This document shows, piece by piece, positions 1 through 8,504 of a stretch of 64,000 nt of DNA. The stretch comes from Paenibacillus koleovorans NBRC 103111 (GTDB lineage: Bacteria > Bacillota > Bacilli > Paenibacillales > NBRC-103111). The stretch lies in NCBI RefSeq assembly GCF_004000845.1, contig NZ_BIMA01000007.1, positions 1 to 64,000 on the forward strand, in the 5' to 3' direction. A model generated the notes under the pieces. It saw only the letters and a list, made by a program, of their open reading frames with translations, searched no databases and was not told the origin of the DNA. Positions within the stretch are counted from its first letter, which is position 1; each line of letters opens with the position of its first letter. A program made the position numbers and the translations under genes.

Positions 1-113
1 GATCTTCCCTGATGGTTTTTCTTAAAAGCCAATTTTAGTGTCAAATGCAATGCCGAAACAGTTCCTTCTACTTCAAAACGGAACCCGTTACAATTGGTGA
101 AGGGTCTTCTTTT
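1..113. other. Left-edge non-coding sequence
   Basis: This short AT-rich edge lies downstream of the minus-strand AraC gene. I see no gene, clear hairpin terminator or repeat in it. It may hold the 3' end of that transcript. Confidence 0.4.
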
Positions 114-986
114 TTATAGATGCGAGCTGTTGCGACGATAAGCAGATGGCGATATTTGAAAATATTGTTTGAACGCTCTTGTGAACGAGTACAAGTTCGG
201 ATACCCGATCGTGAGCGCGATCTCGGAAACGGAGGCATCCGTGTCCAGCAGCAGCTGCTTCGCCTTGTTCATGCGGATTTGCCGTAAATAATCGGCCGGC
301 GGGACGCCGACTTGACGGGCGAATGTATCGGAGAAATACGACCGGTGTAACCCGGCATAATGCGCAACCTGCTGCACCGTAATGCCTTCCAGCGCATGCA
401 GCTCCATATAATCCACGCATCGGCGAATCCAGCCGTAGCCATCTGATGCCGTTTGTTTATCGGAGGCCACATCCGGGATCAGTTGGGCTAGCAGCTTGAG
501 CAGCAGGCTTTGCAGCTCCAGGGACAACGCTGTTCGAACCGTCGCAACGGCTTTCAACGCTTCATAGAGCCGCTCTAGCGTTTCTTCGACGGATGTGTTA
601 TAAGCGTTGTGAAGAAACGGAGCTTCGGATGTCAACCCAGTCAGCTCGAGCAGCGATTTGACTTTCGGCCCATCCAGCGCCAGCCAACGAAGCTGAAGGG
701 GAGGCTCATGCTCAGGCGACAGCCTGTAGTAGCAGTACGATTTTCCTGGGTACAAGCAGAACAAATCGCCTCTCCGCAAGTCGACCCGACCATCCCCATA
801 CTCGACCCGAATCGCCCCATCGAGGACAAAATGCAAGCTGTAACACTCGATCCGCCGCGGACCGACTCGATAGTCGGGTTTGGCCACATTGCGACCGGCC
901 CGCAGCGGCCATAGCTGCCATTCCTTATCCATGCCGGACGGCGTGTAGTAGATAAAATCAGCAAACTCGAACTCAGATTCCTGCAT
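114..986 (-). CDS. AraC family transcriptional regulator with N-terminal cupin
   Basis: Cytoplasmic DNA-binding regulator. The N-terminal 150 residues or so have the hydrophobic and acidic pattern of an AraC-type sugar-sensing cupin (SLHFVLDGAIRVEYGDG). The last 100 residues carry two helix-turn-helix motifs, including the typical IALTIGYPNLYSFTRAFKQ second helix and an SPSAYRR end. I chose the ATG at 986 because a weak GGGGCGAG lies about six bases ahead of it. A longer form starting at 1028 is open but has no visible ribosome binding site. Typical family length is 280-300 residues and this form has 290. No sugar operon is directly attached, so the target is unknown; the sulfatase and glycosidase further right are possible targets by inference only. 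Confidence 0.9.
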   Translation of the reverse strand: MQESEFEFADFIYYTPSGMDKEWQLWPLRAGRNVAKPDYRVGPRRIECYSLHFVLDGAIRVEYGDGRVDLRRGDLFCLYPGKSYCYYRLSPEHEPPLQLRWLALDGPKVKSLLELTGLTSEAPFLHNAYNTSVEETLERLYEALKAVATVRTALSLELQSLLLKLLAQLIPDVASDKQTASDGYGWIRRCVDYMELHALEGITVQQVAHYAGLHRSYFSDTFARQVGVPPADYLRQIRMNKAKQLLLDTDASVSEIALTIGYPNLYSFTRAFKQYFQISPSAYRRNSSHL

Positions 987-1076
987 CGGGAACTCGCCCC
1001 TAACAAAATGATCATTTCGATCTGACATGCTGCTATTTGTTGTTTGAAGCCGATTCGTTATAGTTTAAGAGACGGC

Positions 1077-1670
1077 CTAATCGTCAATCCCTTTTCCTTC
1101 GAGAATTTTCGGCATGTATTTTTCGATTCTGGCTTCGCGCGTCTTCGCTTGTTTGGCTTGAGCAAAGTGGAGCAAATATCCTTTTTGCCTTCCAGGCGTC
1201 AAACCTTCGAAAGCCTTTTTCAAGGCCGGCAGCTCGTCGAGCTTCGTCCGGAATTCTTCCGGCATTTTGAACTCGGTTGTTGTCTTGAAGGTTACTTCCT
1301 TGCCTGACTTTTCAACCTCAATCGCATCTTGAATGTAGGCTTTCAACACCGGCTTTATCGCCGCGATTTCGCGCACACTGGTGAACCTGATTTGGCGCGC
1401 CGATTGCACATTTTCCGTCTGCTGAATCAAAATGCCTTGAGGATCCTGCAACAAAGCCCCTTTGTGGAACAGCAGCGCGCAGTATTCTTTGAACCCGTGA
1501 ATCAGCACGATGTTTTTATCTTGAAACATATAACAGGGATGCATCCATTTGATGTCCTCGGTCAGCTCGCAATCCAGCACGATTTCTCTAAGCAATTCGA
1601 ATTCTTCTTTCCACGCCTTAGCCTTGCGCATAAATCCATCCACCTTAGGATTCCTTATTGCATTCGACAT
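1077..1670 (-). CDS. YdeI/OmpD-associated (DUF1801-type) family protein
   Basis: A 197-residue cytoplasmic protein resembling the Firmicute YdeI family, which combines a DUF1801-like alpha/beta domain (residues about 15-120, with HPCYMFQDKNIVLIHGFK) with a C-terminal OmdA-like helix-rich segment (residues about 140-195, with LDELPALKKAFEGLTPGRQKG). The biochemical role of the family is not established. The start is supported by AAGGAGTG about eight bases upstream. The gene is divergent from the sulfatase with only 69 bp between the start codons, so both promoters must lie in this gap. Family assignment is good; function is unknown. Confidence 0.85.
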   Translation of the reverse strand: MSNAIRNPKVDGFMRKAKAWKEEFELLREIVLDCELTEDIKWMHPCYMFQDKNIVLIHGFKEYCALLFHKGALLQDPQGILIQQTENVQSARQIRFTSVREIAAIKPVLKAYIQDAIEVEKSGKEVTFKTTTEFKMPEEFRTKLDELPALKKAFEGLTPGRQKGYLLHFAQAKQAKTREARIEKYMPKILEGKGIDD

Positions 1671-1739
1671 CTTGGTTCACTCCTTGTTAGGCAATCTCGA
1701 TTTACTAGTCTATTTTACTACGAAACGGAGTCGATGGGG

Positions 1740-3278
1740 ATGAAAAAGAAACCTAACATTTTGCTAATCACGAGCGATCAGCAGCATTGGAACACGATCG
1801 GGGCGTTCAACCCGGAGCTGTCTACGCCGAATCTGGATCGATTGGTGAAGGAAGGGACGACGTTCCACCGCGCCTATTGTCCGAATCCGACATGTACGCC
1901 TAGCCGGGCGTCGATCATTACGGGAATGTACCCGAGCCAGCATGGTGCTTGGACGTTAGGAACGAAGCTGCTTGAGGATCGACCGACTGTTGGGGAAACG
2001 TTCAATGATGCCGGGTACAAGACGGCGTTGATCGGCAAAGCCCATTTTCAACCGTTAAAATCAACCGAGGAATATCCTTCGCTGGAAGCTTATCCGGTGC
2101 TGCAGGATATGGAGTTCTGGAAGCAGTTTCATGGACCGTTTTACGGATTCGACCATGTGGAGCTGGCGCGCAATCATACGAACGAAGCGCATGTCGGTCA
2201 GCACTACACCCTCTGGATGGAGGAGAAAGGCTGTACAAACTGGAGAGATTACTTTTTGCCGCCGACCGGTACGATGGACCCTGAGCATACGTTCCACTGG
2301 CCGATTCCGGAGGAGTACCATTATAACACTTGGATTGCCGAGCGGACGAATGCGATGCTGGAATCGTACAGGGAGAGTGAAGACAGCTTCTTTTTGTGGT
2401 CCAGCTTTTTCGATCCGCATCCGGAATATTTGATTCCTGCACCGTGGGACACGATGTACGATCCGGATACGCTCACCATTCCCGCGGTCGTACCTGGGGA
2501 GCATGAGAATAATCCGCCGCATTTCGGCATGACACAGGAGGAGCGGCCTGATTTCTCGCATCTGCGCGAATCCGGCTTCGGCATCCACGGCTACAGCTCG
2601 CACTTGAACTATGGCTATGGGAAAAAGCAGCGGTTGTCGGAGGAGGACCGGAAAAAGCTGGTAGGCGTCTATTACGGCATGATCAGCATGATGGACAAAT
2701 ATATCGGCTATATCCTCGACAAGCTGGAGGCGCTGGGGCTGGCGGACAATACGATTGTCATGTTCACGACGGACCATGGCCATTTCTTCGGACAGCACGG
2801 CTTGCAGGCGAAAGGCGGGTTCCACTATGAGGATCTGATCAAGCTGCCGTTTATCGTGCGCTACCCGGGCCATGTGCCGTCCGGTCGCGAGTCCGAGTCG
2901 ATTCAGTCGCTGGTCGATTTGGCGCCGACGTTCTTGTCGTTCTGCGACATTCCGGTGCCGCGTGCGATGACGGGGGTTGATCAGAAGGAGATTTGGACGG
3001 GGGAGAAGGAGCAGGCGCGGGATCATGCGATCTGTGAGTTCCGCCACGAGCCGACGACGATCCATCAGAAAACATATGTGGATCGCCGCTACAAGCTAAC
3101 GGTTTATTACAATCAGACGTACGGAGAACTGTTCGATCTGCAAGAAGATCCGGGCGAGCTTCGCAACCTGTGGAACGACCCGGCGAGCAGGGAGTTGAAG
3201 ACCGAGCTGTTGCTGCGCTATATTTGGGCGGAGTTGGGGAAGGAGCCGCTGCCGATGCCGCGCATTTGGCATGCTTAG
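1740..3278 (+). CDS. Sulfatase (arylsulfatase / choline-sulfatase-like alkaline phosphatase superfamily)
   Basis: A predicted cytoplasmic sulfatase of 512 residues with no signal peptide. It carries the type I sulfatase signature CTPSR at residues 52-56, where Cys52 would be converted to formylglycine by a maturase such as AtsB or FGE. N-terminal SDQQ supplies metal ligands, and a second metal-site motif is seen as TDHGHFFGQHG. The family hydrolyses sulfate esters of sugars or small organic molecules; the substrate cannot be read from sequence. The open frame extends far upstream, but that part is antisense to the neighbour. ATG 1740 sits nine bases after GGAG, while ATG 1734 is too close to it. 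No sulfatase maturase is in the window, so activity depends on one elsewhere. Confidence 0.92.
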   Translation: MKKKPNILLITSDQQHWNTIGAFNPELSTPNLDRLVKEGTTFHRAYCPNPTCTPSRASIITGMYPSQHGAWTLGTKLLEDRPTVGETFNDAGYKTALIGKAHFQPLKSTEEYPSLEAYPVLQDMEFWKQFHGPFYGFDHVELARNHTNEAHVGQHYTLWMEEKGCTNWRDYFLPPTGTMDPEHTFHWPIPEEYHYNTWIAERTNAMLESYRESEDSFFLWSSFFDPHPEYLIPAPWDTMYDPDTLTIPAVVPGEHENNPPHFGMTQEERPDFSHLRESGFGIHGYSSHLNYGYGKKQRLSEEDRKKLVGVYYGMISMMDKYIGYILDKLEALGLADNTIVMFTTDHGHFFGQHGLQAKGGFHYEDLIKLPFIVRYPGHVPSGRESESIQSLVDLAPTFLSFCDIPVPRAMTGVDQKEIWTGEKEQARDHAICEFRHEPTTIHQKTYVDRRYKLTVYYNQTYGELFDLQEDPGELRNLWNDPASRELKTELLLRYIWAELGKEPLPMPRIWHA

Positions 3279-3354
3279 TTGAGATTAGGTTGTTAGAGCG
3301 GGTGGCCGTGGGGGCGGGGGGAGTTTCAGCGGCCATTTGGCTCAATCAGGAGCC

Positions 3355-3541
3355 GCTGAGTACCCAAGTAAACAGATAAGGAAGCAAATTTCGCAGGTTT
3401 GGCGACAAAAGGAGCTGCTGAGTACCTAGGTAAACAAAACGCGAAGCTGGCTTCGCAATTTGTTTACTTGAGTACTCAGCTTGCTGCTGCAGGGCTGGGT
3501 TTGCGAAATTCGGTATCCAGACTGGATACTTGAGTACTCAA
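3355..3541. repeat. Direct and inverted GAGTAC...GTAAACA repeat cluster
   Basis: Four related units are seen. Direct copies lie at 3355-3375 and 3417-3438 (GCTGAGTACNNAGTAAACA type), an inverted copy at 3459-3480, and a partial copy (ACTTGAGTACTCAAG) at about 3525-3540. The first two are 62 bp apart. The arrangement resembles a decayed intergenic repeat family rather than a coding sequence. Confidence 0.7.
3417..3480. repeat. 64-nt hairpin formed by inverted repeat units
   Basis: Arms 3417-3438 and 3459-3480 pair over 22 positions with one mismatch and two G-U pairs. An inner perfect 7-bp stem, GCGAAGC / GCTTCGC (3441-3447 and 3450-3456), closes a two-base loop. No T-run follows, so this is not a standard terminator. 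Confidence 0.8.
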
Positions 3542-3590
3542 GTGGTTCATAAGACTGGCCAATAGAGCTCACCGCAACCAATCCAGCTAG

Positions 3591-3610
3591 ATCCGCCAAG
3601 TAGACCAAAT
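3591..3610. repeat. 20-bp intergenic motif, copy 1
   Basis: ATCCGCCAAGTAGACCAAAT at this site matches 19 of 20 bases at 11322-11341. Both copies are intergenic and in the same orientation. Confidence 0.6.
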
Positions 3611-3714
3611 ATTACTCTTCATTGCCCCCGACCGTCCGCTTGACCCGCCACTAACTCCATCTTCACAGTAACCGTAACGTTTCACCGTCACGTCACATAG
3701 TAATACCCATAAAG

Positions 3715-3748
3715 AAAACCTCTGGAGAACGTTCACCAGAGGTTTTTT
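3715..3748. terminator. Bidirectional rho-independent terminator
   Basis: Perfect 11-bp stem AAAACCTCTGG / CCAGAGGTTTT with a ten-base loop and flanking T-runs on both strands. It serves the minus-strand glycosidase and possibly the plus-strand sulfatase transcript. Confidence 0.85.
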
Positions 3749-3751
3749 CAT

Positions 3752-6700
3752 TTAATTTACTTCGACCCGCACTTCGTTCGGGCGGTACACCGCCACCAGC
3801 TCGCCTGCCGCGTCGGCGGCGAACAACACCGAGCGCTCGCTCTCGAGCGCAAAGACATAGCGGCGCCCCGTCACGGGGTCGCGCACTTCAATCGGCGTGT
3901 CGACGCCCGACTCCGACACGAACACATACACCGCGCCGGCCGCGAAGCGGAGCTTCCGCCCGTACACGCCGGCCGCGCCGCCGCCTTGCAGCCACTCGAG
4001 CTCCGCCGCTACGCCGGCTTCGTCGAGGGCGAGGGCGTAGACGGCGCGGAGCGTGTCCGTGCGGTCGCTCAGCTCAATCGGCAGCGGGCACCAAATCAAC
4101 CGTCCCCGGCCGACCGGGACGACCGTCACTTCCGCCGCGCGGCGTCCCGCCTGGCCGACGGGCAGCTCCTTCACCAGCTCGGCGATGCGCCGAGCGCCGA
4201 AAGAGACGGGCCACGTGCGGTCTCCTAGCTGCAGAGACTCCTCGCGCAGCACGTTGCCGAGCTCCGTAGGCCCCACAAGCTCGGCCAGCCGTTGAACCGG
4301 CTGCCAGTACGCATCCAGGCTGACCGGCCCGGTGAACAGCAACGTTGCTCCCGATTCCTGAACGTAAGCCAGCAGCCGCTCCAACGCTTCATCGCTGAAA
4401 TTGTGAGCGCTAGGCACGATGATCAGCTTCGGCAGCTCTTGATCGGTCCCCGCACCCGCTCTCGCATTCGCCTCTGCACTAGCACCTGCACCCGCTCTTA
4501 CTCCAGCACCCGCAAGTGCCTCTGCACTAGCACCTGCACCCGCTCCTACTCCAGCACCCGCAAGTGTCTCTGCTCCAGCACCTGCACCCGCTCCTACTTC
4601 AGCACCCGCATGTGTCTCTGCCCTAGCTTCAGCATTCGCCCCTGCTCCAGCCTCCGCAAGCGCCCCTGCACCTGCAATCGCATCCACATCCACCATCAAT
4701 GCATCTAAGTGATACTCGCTAAGCGCACGGAACGGCACATTCATCTCATAGCTCAGCACGCGCGTCATTCGCGAGGTGGCGTCGAAGGCAAGCTTCCGAT
4801 TCGAGAAATCGTTCGAATACGGGTACACTGCCGCCACTTCTTCCAACGCGCGCCTTTCGAAGAGATGTCCCGCCTCGCGCATGAACCGGCCGAAGTCATA
4901 GGACACGTTCGCCTCCGGCTTCTCCGTGCCGTCCGCTCGCAATGCGCCGATATTGGACTCATTCACATTGTCCATGTAGAAATTCGTGTTCCAGATCCAT
5001 TGCACGGCGCCGGCTCCTCCGGTGGCGAACGAGTAAGCATATTTCCGCTCTAGAATGTTGCGAAGCTCCATTTCGCTCCGTTTGGCTCTGCCGTCCGGCG
5101 TCTCCACGTACATAATCCCGGTTTCCTGCACGAGACAAGGCTTATCCGCCGCTTTGGCGAAAATGCCGTCCCACACGAGCTCATCGTTTTTCCACCACGA
5201 GTGCACTGTCGTGTAATCCACCGCTTCCGCGTAGAACAGCGGAGACGGGCGTTGCGCCGCCAGCCCCTCGTCCTGGCCGACTGTGACGAGCTGAGCAGGC
5301 TGATTCGCGCGAATGGTTGCCGTGAGCTCTCGAGCCCAGCGGTTGTGCATCTCCATCGTGAACAGCGTATAGTCCAGCCACGGCGCGCTTTTCTTCGCTC
5401 GCGCCATATCCTCGGCATGCAGGCTGATGTCGCGCTCTTCAGGCAGTTCAACCGATTCGTAGTCCGGCAACTGCTCCGGCGTCATGTTCCAACGCTCCTG
5501 AAGCTCCTCGATCGAAGCGTGCCGCTCGCGAATCCATTGCCGAAACGCCGCTCGCTCGAACGGATCCTGCGCGGAACGCGGGCCAGCGAAAATCCTCGAA
5601 GGATCAAACATCGAAGGCTCGTTGATCAAGTCCCAATGCACGTTTTTGCTGAAGCGATGGCGAGAGACGACAGCGGCGATAAACCGTTTCTGAGCCTCCA
5701 CGCTGCGAGGATCGAGATAAGGATTGACCCCATCCCATGCCTCCGGTGTAAACGCGAAGAAATTGAACGTCACCTCGAGGTCATGCCGCTTAGCCGTCAA
5801 AATAAACGCATCGATCGCACGCAGCACATCCTCATTCGGATGCCCGTCCAGAAAGCTGATCGTGCGCCATGCGGTCCAAATGCCGGTCCGGATCAAATTG
5901 ATGCCGGCCTTATTCATTTGCGCCATATCCCGGTCCCACACGGAGACGTTCGGCAAGTACAGAAACCGGCGGGCTACGTCCGACGTCATATATGTCATGC
6001 CCACGATCGGAAGAGGTTTGCCGTTTTTGCGGAAATAGTCCCGGTCGCAGGTCAGAAACTCCCCTTCCTCCAGCAGCTCGCGATCGAAGCCCCAGAACCC
6101 TTGGCTCAGCCGGCGTACTTCTCCTTCGGAGGAAGTAACGGTCCCTTGCAGCTCATAGTAGCCCGCCTTCAGCGCCACGGGGATCGTCTCGCGGATATAA
6201 GCCATTTCCCGGCCGACCTGCAGCTCCCATTTCGCCGACCACACATCTCCCGTCCCGTCGGGAGCCCGTAGCGCCAGCTCTACCCGCCACTTCTCATCAC
6301 AAGAAGCCTTGTTCAACGCCTGCAGCTGCATGGTGAGGGTAGGACATTCCCCGGGATAATAGGAAGCGTAGTTCGGCTTCAGCCACATTTCCGTGACGCC
6401 GCGGCCTGCAAACGTCCCGAGCGTCTGCAGCAGCTCAGCCCCGCCGCCGTTCCAGAACCGGGCTGGCAGCTCTTGATTGATGAAGATCCAGCGGCCGCCG
6501 GCGAACGGACCCTTCGTATGCTCCAAGAGCACGACCGGAGCGGCTATTTCCCGACCTTCCGCCGAAATTCCGCGGAGCAGCGGATAAATATGCGCATCCA
6601 TCGGCCCGCCGGACCCGCATTGCTCGGGATGGTCGCTTACGCGAGTCACATGAAGGATCAAGCTGAAGGTGGGAGCCGGCTCGAACAAAGCCGCATGTCC

Positions 6701-7102
6701 CTGGAAGACAGGGATCGATTCGGAAGCCGCCAACGAGCGGATCGGCGCCGGGTCCACCGCCATCGTTTCATGGATGTGCAGCTGCTGGTGGTAGGCGGTT
6801 TGCTCGCGTTCAGGCGTCCAACGCCCCTGCCGCCTCACTACCGGGATTTTGAAAGGAGCGCCGCCGGCATGCAGCAAGCCGCCGCCTCGACGGATATGAG
6901 TGAGAATGGCGGACCAGCTCGTCTTCGGAAAATACGGCCCGTGAAGTGTGGCAAAGCTCTTGTTCTCGCCCGCAAGGAGCGCTACAGCCAGCTCGTCAGC
7001 CCTAACAATTCGCAAGGACCCTCCCAGCGACTGGAGTGCCGCCGAGCTCGGGCGTTCGCCGGCATAAGGGAATGTTTCGTCGTAGAACAATAGCAGGCTC
7101 AT
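3752..7102 (-). CDS. Large GH-A clan glycoside hydrolase (beta-galactosidase-like) with Ala/Gly repeat insert
   Basis: A 1,116-residue protein without signal peptide. Residues about 1-330 are a beta-rich/flavodoxin-like region. A TIM-barrel catalytic region follows with DLINEPS, whose Glu near residue 492 is the likely acid/base, and CLVQETG, whose Glu near 659 is the likely nucleophile. This is the clan GH-A layout of GH5, GH35 and GH42. The C-terminal third resembles the flavodoxin-like trimerisation and beta-sandwich parts of GH42 enzymes, but is split at residues about 810-890 by a degenerate Ala/Gly/Glu repeat. The start at 7102 follows GCGGAGGAAAACG; an upstream TTG would overlap that ribosome binding site. 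The LacI gene at 7250 is divergent from this gene and may control it. The exact GH family and substrate are not recognised. Confidence 0.82.
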   Translation of the reverse strand: MSLLLFYDETFPYAGERPSSAALQSLGGSLRIVRADELAVALLAGENKSFATLHGPYFPKTSWSAILTHIRRGGGLLHAGGAPFKIPVVRRQGRWTPEREQTAYHQQLHIHETMAVDPAPIRSLAASESIPVFQGHAALFEPAPTFSLILHVTRVSDHPEQCGSGGPMDAHIYPLLRGISAEGREIAAPVVLLEHTKGPFAGGRWIFINQELPARFWNGGGAELLQTLGTFAGRGVTEMWLKPNYASYYPGECPTLTMQLQALNKASCDEKWRVELALRAPDGTGDVWSAKWELQVGREMAYIRETIPVALKAGYYELQGTVTSSEGEVRRLSQGFWGFDRELLEEGEFLTCDRDYFRKNGKPLPIVGMTYMTSDVARRFLYLPNVSVWDRDMAQMNKAGINLIRTGIWTAWRTISFLDGHPNEDVLRAIDAFILTAKRHDLEVTFNFFAFTPEAWDGVNPYLDPRSVEAQKRFIAAVVSRHRFSKNVHWDLINEPSMFDPSRIFAGPRSAQDPFERAAFRQWIRERHASIEELQERWNMTPEQLPDYESVELPEERDISLHAEDMARAKKSAPWLDYTLFTMEMHNRWARELTATIRANQPAQLVTVGQDEGLAAQRPSPLFYAEAVDYTTVHSWWKNDELVWDGIFAKAADKPCLVQETGIMYVETPDGRAKRSEMELRNILERKYAYSFATGGAGAVQWIWNTNFYMDNVNESNIGALRADGTEKPEANVSYDFGRFMREAGHLFERRALEEVAAVYPYSNDFSNRKLAFDATSRMTRVLSYEMNVPFRALSEYHLDALMVDVDAIAGAGALAEAGAGANAEARAETHAGAEVGAGAGAGAETLAGAGVGAGAGASAEALAGAGVRAGAGASAEANARAGAGTDQELPKLIIVPSAHNFSDEALERLLAYVQESGATLLFTGPVSLDAYWQPVQRLAELVGPTELGNVLREESLQLGDRTWPVSFGARRIAELVKELPVGQAGRRAAEVTVVPVGRGRLIWCPLPIELSDRTDTLRAVYALALDEAGVAAELEWLQGGGAAGVYGRKLRFAAGAVYVFVSESGVDTPIEVRDPVTGRRYVFALESERSVLFAADAAGELVAVYRPNEVRVEVN
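4471..4662. repeat. 48-bp tandem minisatellite inside the glycosidase gene
   Basis: Four consecutive 48-bp units are seen at 4471-4518, 4519-4566, 4567-4614 and 4615-4662. The first two differ at one base and the last is the most diverged. Each encodes 16 residues of Ala, Gly, Glu, Val and Ser, so copy-number change keeps the reading frame. Similar imperfect sequence flanks both ends. Confidence 0.9.
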
Positions 7103-7249
7103 CGTTTTCCTCCGCAACAGATAATAGTATAATCATATTGTTAGGTTTGTTAGGTTCAATAGCTGATGCTCGCCGATAATGTAGAGGATCCAGCTAAACG
7201 TGTCAATAGCAATAAAAGCTAATCGCGGGAACCGAAGGAGGAGTGTAAA

Positions 7250-8335
7250 ATGAGGGACCATATTTCCATGCAGCAAATTGCCGATTCTCTCGGCGTATCG
7301 AAATATACAGTGTCTAGAAGCTTGGCCGGGAAGTCGGGTGTCAGTGAAGAAACGCGAAGCCGCGTATTGGAGCTGGCCAGGTCGCTTGGCTATCGGGGCG
7401 CAGGTGTTCCGATCCAGTCGTGCTCGAGCACAACAGGCGCCAACATATACTCTGCCGACGATCAGTCGTCCAAAGCCAAAGCCAACGCCGACAAACGGCC
7501 CTTCGTTACGATCTGGATGCAAGCGGAATACAGAGAGGAGCGCATGTTCTGGAGCAAGGTGCTCTCCGGCATCGAGGAAGGATGCGACCGCATGGGGTGG
7601 GAGCCGATCTTGCTCCAGCATCCCGATCAGCGGGAGCGCCCAGAAGACGATCCGGCCATAGCAACTAACAAGCACCGCTGGATCGGCCACATCATAGCCG
7701 GTGAATGCCCGGCGGCGATGCTGTTCGCCTGGAGCCGCGCCGGCGTACCGATCGTGCTCGTCGACCACGAGGAGCCGACCGTGCTCGCCGACTGCGTCGT
7801 CAACGCGAACATGCAAGGCGGCAGGTGGCTGGCCGCCCGATTGATGCTGGCCGGTTGCCGATCGATTGTGTTCCTCGGGAACGACTCGCATGCGGTCAGC
7901 TTCCGGGATCGGTGGCTCGGCTGCAAGCTGGAGCTGCAGGAAGCGGGCAAACGAGGAGAGGCGGTTATGCTGAAGAAGTGGACGATTCCGTATCGGCAGC
8001 GGGGCTGGGACAAGGTGCTGGCGCGGAAGCTGGAGCAGGCGGCGGAGGGAGGGCTGCCGGATGCCTTCATCGGCGCCAATGACGATATCGCCCTGCATGC
8101 TCTATCCTTGCTGACCCATCTAGAAATCGCAGTACCGGATAGCTGCCGAGTGGCGGGCTTCGACAATATCGAAACGGCTGCACACTCCTCGCCGTCACTC
8201 ACTACAGTCGATTTCGGTAAAGAGCTGCTCGGTCTTCGAGCCGTCGAGCAGCTCGTGCAGCGCAGAGCGCATCCGGCACGACCGGCGGAGAAAATCACTG
8301 TTGGAGCCCGCATCATTGCCCGGCAATCCGGATAA
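7250..8335 (+). CDS. LacI family transcriptional regulator
   Basis: A 361-residue repressor-type protein. Residues about 6-25 form the LacI helix-turn-helix (MQQIADSLGVSKYTVSRSLA), followed by a hinge region and a periplasmic-binding-protein-like effector domain that ends with GLRAVEQLVQR. About 20 residues after the hinge (near 60-80) are polar, with several lysines and alanines, and look like a linker insertion. AAGGAGGAG lies about nine bases before the ATG. It is divergent from the glycosidase at 3752-7102 with 147 bp between the start codons, which suggests it controls that enzyme. It could also bind the palindromes ahead of the desaturase gene immediately downstream. Confidence 0.92.
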   Translation: MRDHISMQQIADSLGVSKYTVSRSLAGKSGVSEETRSRVLELARSLGYRGAGVPIQSCSSTTGANIYSADDQSSKAKANADKRPFVTIWMQAEYREERMFWSKVLSGIEEGCDRMGWEPILLQHPDQRERPEDDPAIATNKHRWIGHIIAGECPAAMLFAWSRAGVPIVLVDHEEPTVLADCVVNANMQGGRWLAARLMLAGCRSIVFLGNDSHAVSFRDRWLGCKLELQEAGKRGEAVMLKKWTIPYRQRGWDKVLARKLEQAAEGGLPDAFIGANDDIALHALSLLTHLEIAVPDSCRVAGFDNIETAAHSSPSLTTVDFGKELLGLRAVEQLVQRRAHPARPAEKITVGARIIARQSG

Positions 8336-8366
8336 CCAATCTACTATGAGCTTGCAAAAATAGTTG

Positions 8367-8395
8367 TTGCCGAACGGCTGTCCATCCTTTACAAT
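8367..8395 (+). promoter_or_regulatory. Sigma-A promoter P1 of the desaturase/Rieske operon
   Basis: TTGCCG (8367-8372), a 17-bp spacer, then TACAAT (8390-8395). The first palindromic operator begins six bases downstream, where it would cover the transcription start. Confidence 0.65.
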
Positions 8396-8400
8396 AAAAA

Positions 8401-8414
8401 TGTGCCCGGGCACA
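8401..8414. promoter_or_regulatory. Palindromic operator O1
   Basis: TGTGCCCGGGCACA is a perfect 14-bp palindrome with a central CG step, typical of LacI-family operators. It lies at the expected start site of promoter P1. A related palindrome lies 65 bp downstream, centre to centre. Confidence 0.65.
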
Positions 8415-8464
8415 TACCGGGACGTGCATCGCCTAACTTGGCATGCATATTTTTTTGACACTGA

Positions 8465-8480
8465 CCGTGCTCGGGCACGG
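8465..8480. promoter_or_regulatory. Palindromic operator O2
   Basis: CCGTGCTCGGGCACGG has perfect 6-bp arms and shares the GTGCNCGGGCAC core with O1. It begins five bases after a TTGACA (8455-8460), so it would occupy the spacer of a second possible promoter. It lies 25 bases before the desaturase start codon. Confidence 0.65.
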
Positions 8481-8504
8481 AATTAGTCGAATGGAGGCAA
8501 CTGT

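Larger units (their letters stand above)
3279..3751. other. Repeat-rich intergenic region
   Basis: This 473-bp gap separates two convergent genes. It contains a cluster of related 20-bp units, one of which folds into a long hairpin, a 20-bp motif also found near 11.3 kb, and a bidirectional terminator at its right end. Short open frames in it look like translations of repeats and are not called as genes. Confidence 0.6.

Noticed and set aside
2061-3065. 334-codon minus-strand open frame over the sulfatase
   Set aside because: Antisense to sulfatase motifs, with His/Arg/Leu-rich composition typical of shadows.
3426-3608. 60-codon minus-strand open frame near 3.5 kb
   Set aside because: Covers the inverted-repeat cluster and motif; its translation follows the repeats.
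4471-4662. CRISPR-like array of four 48-bp repeats
   Set aside because: Units are contiguous with no unique spacers, are in frame, and translate to a uniform Ala/Gly linker.
5201-6271. Long plus-strand open frame of 356 codons inside the glycosidase
   Set aside because: It is antisense to a gene with clear catalytic motifs, has an Arg-rich unnatural composition, and has no ribosome binding site.
7103-7249. Operator between the glycosidase and LacI genes
   Set aside because: Only weak inverted repeats were found, and none matches the palindromes at 8401 and 8465 well enough to report.
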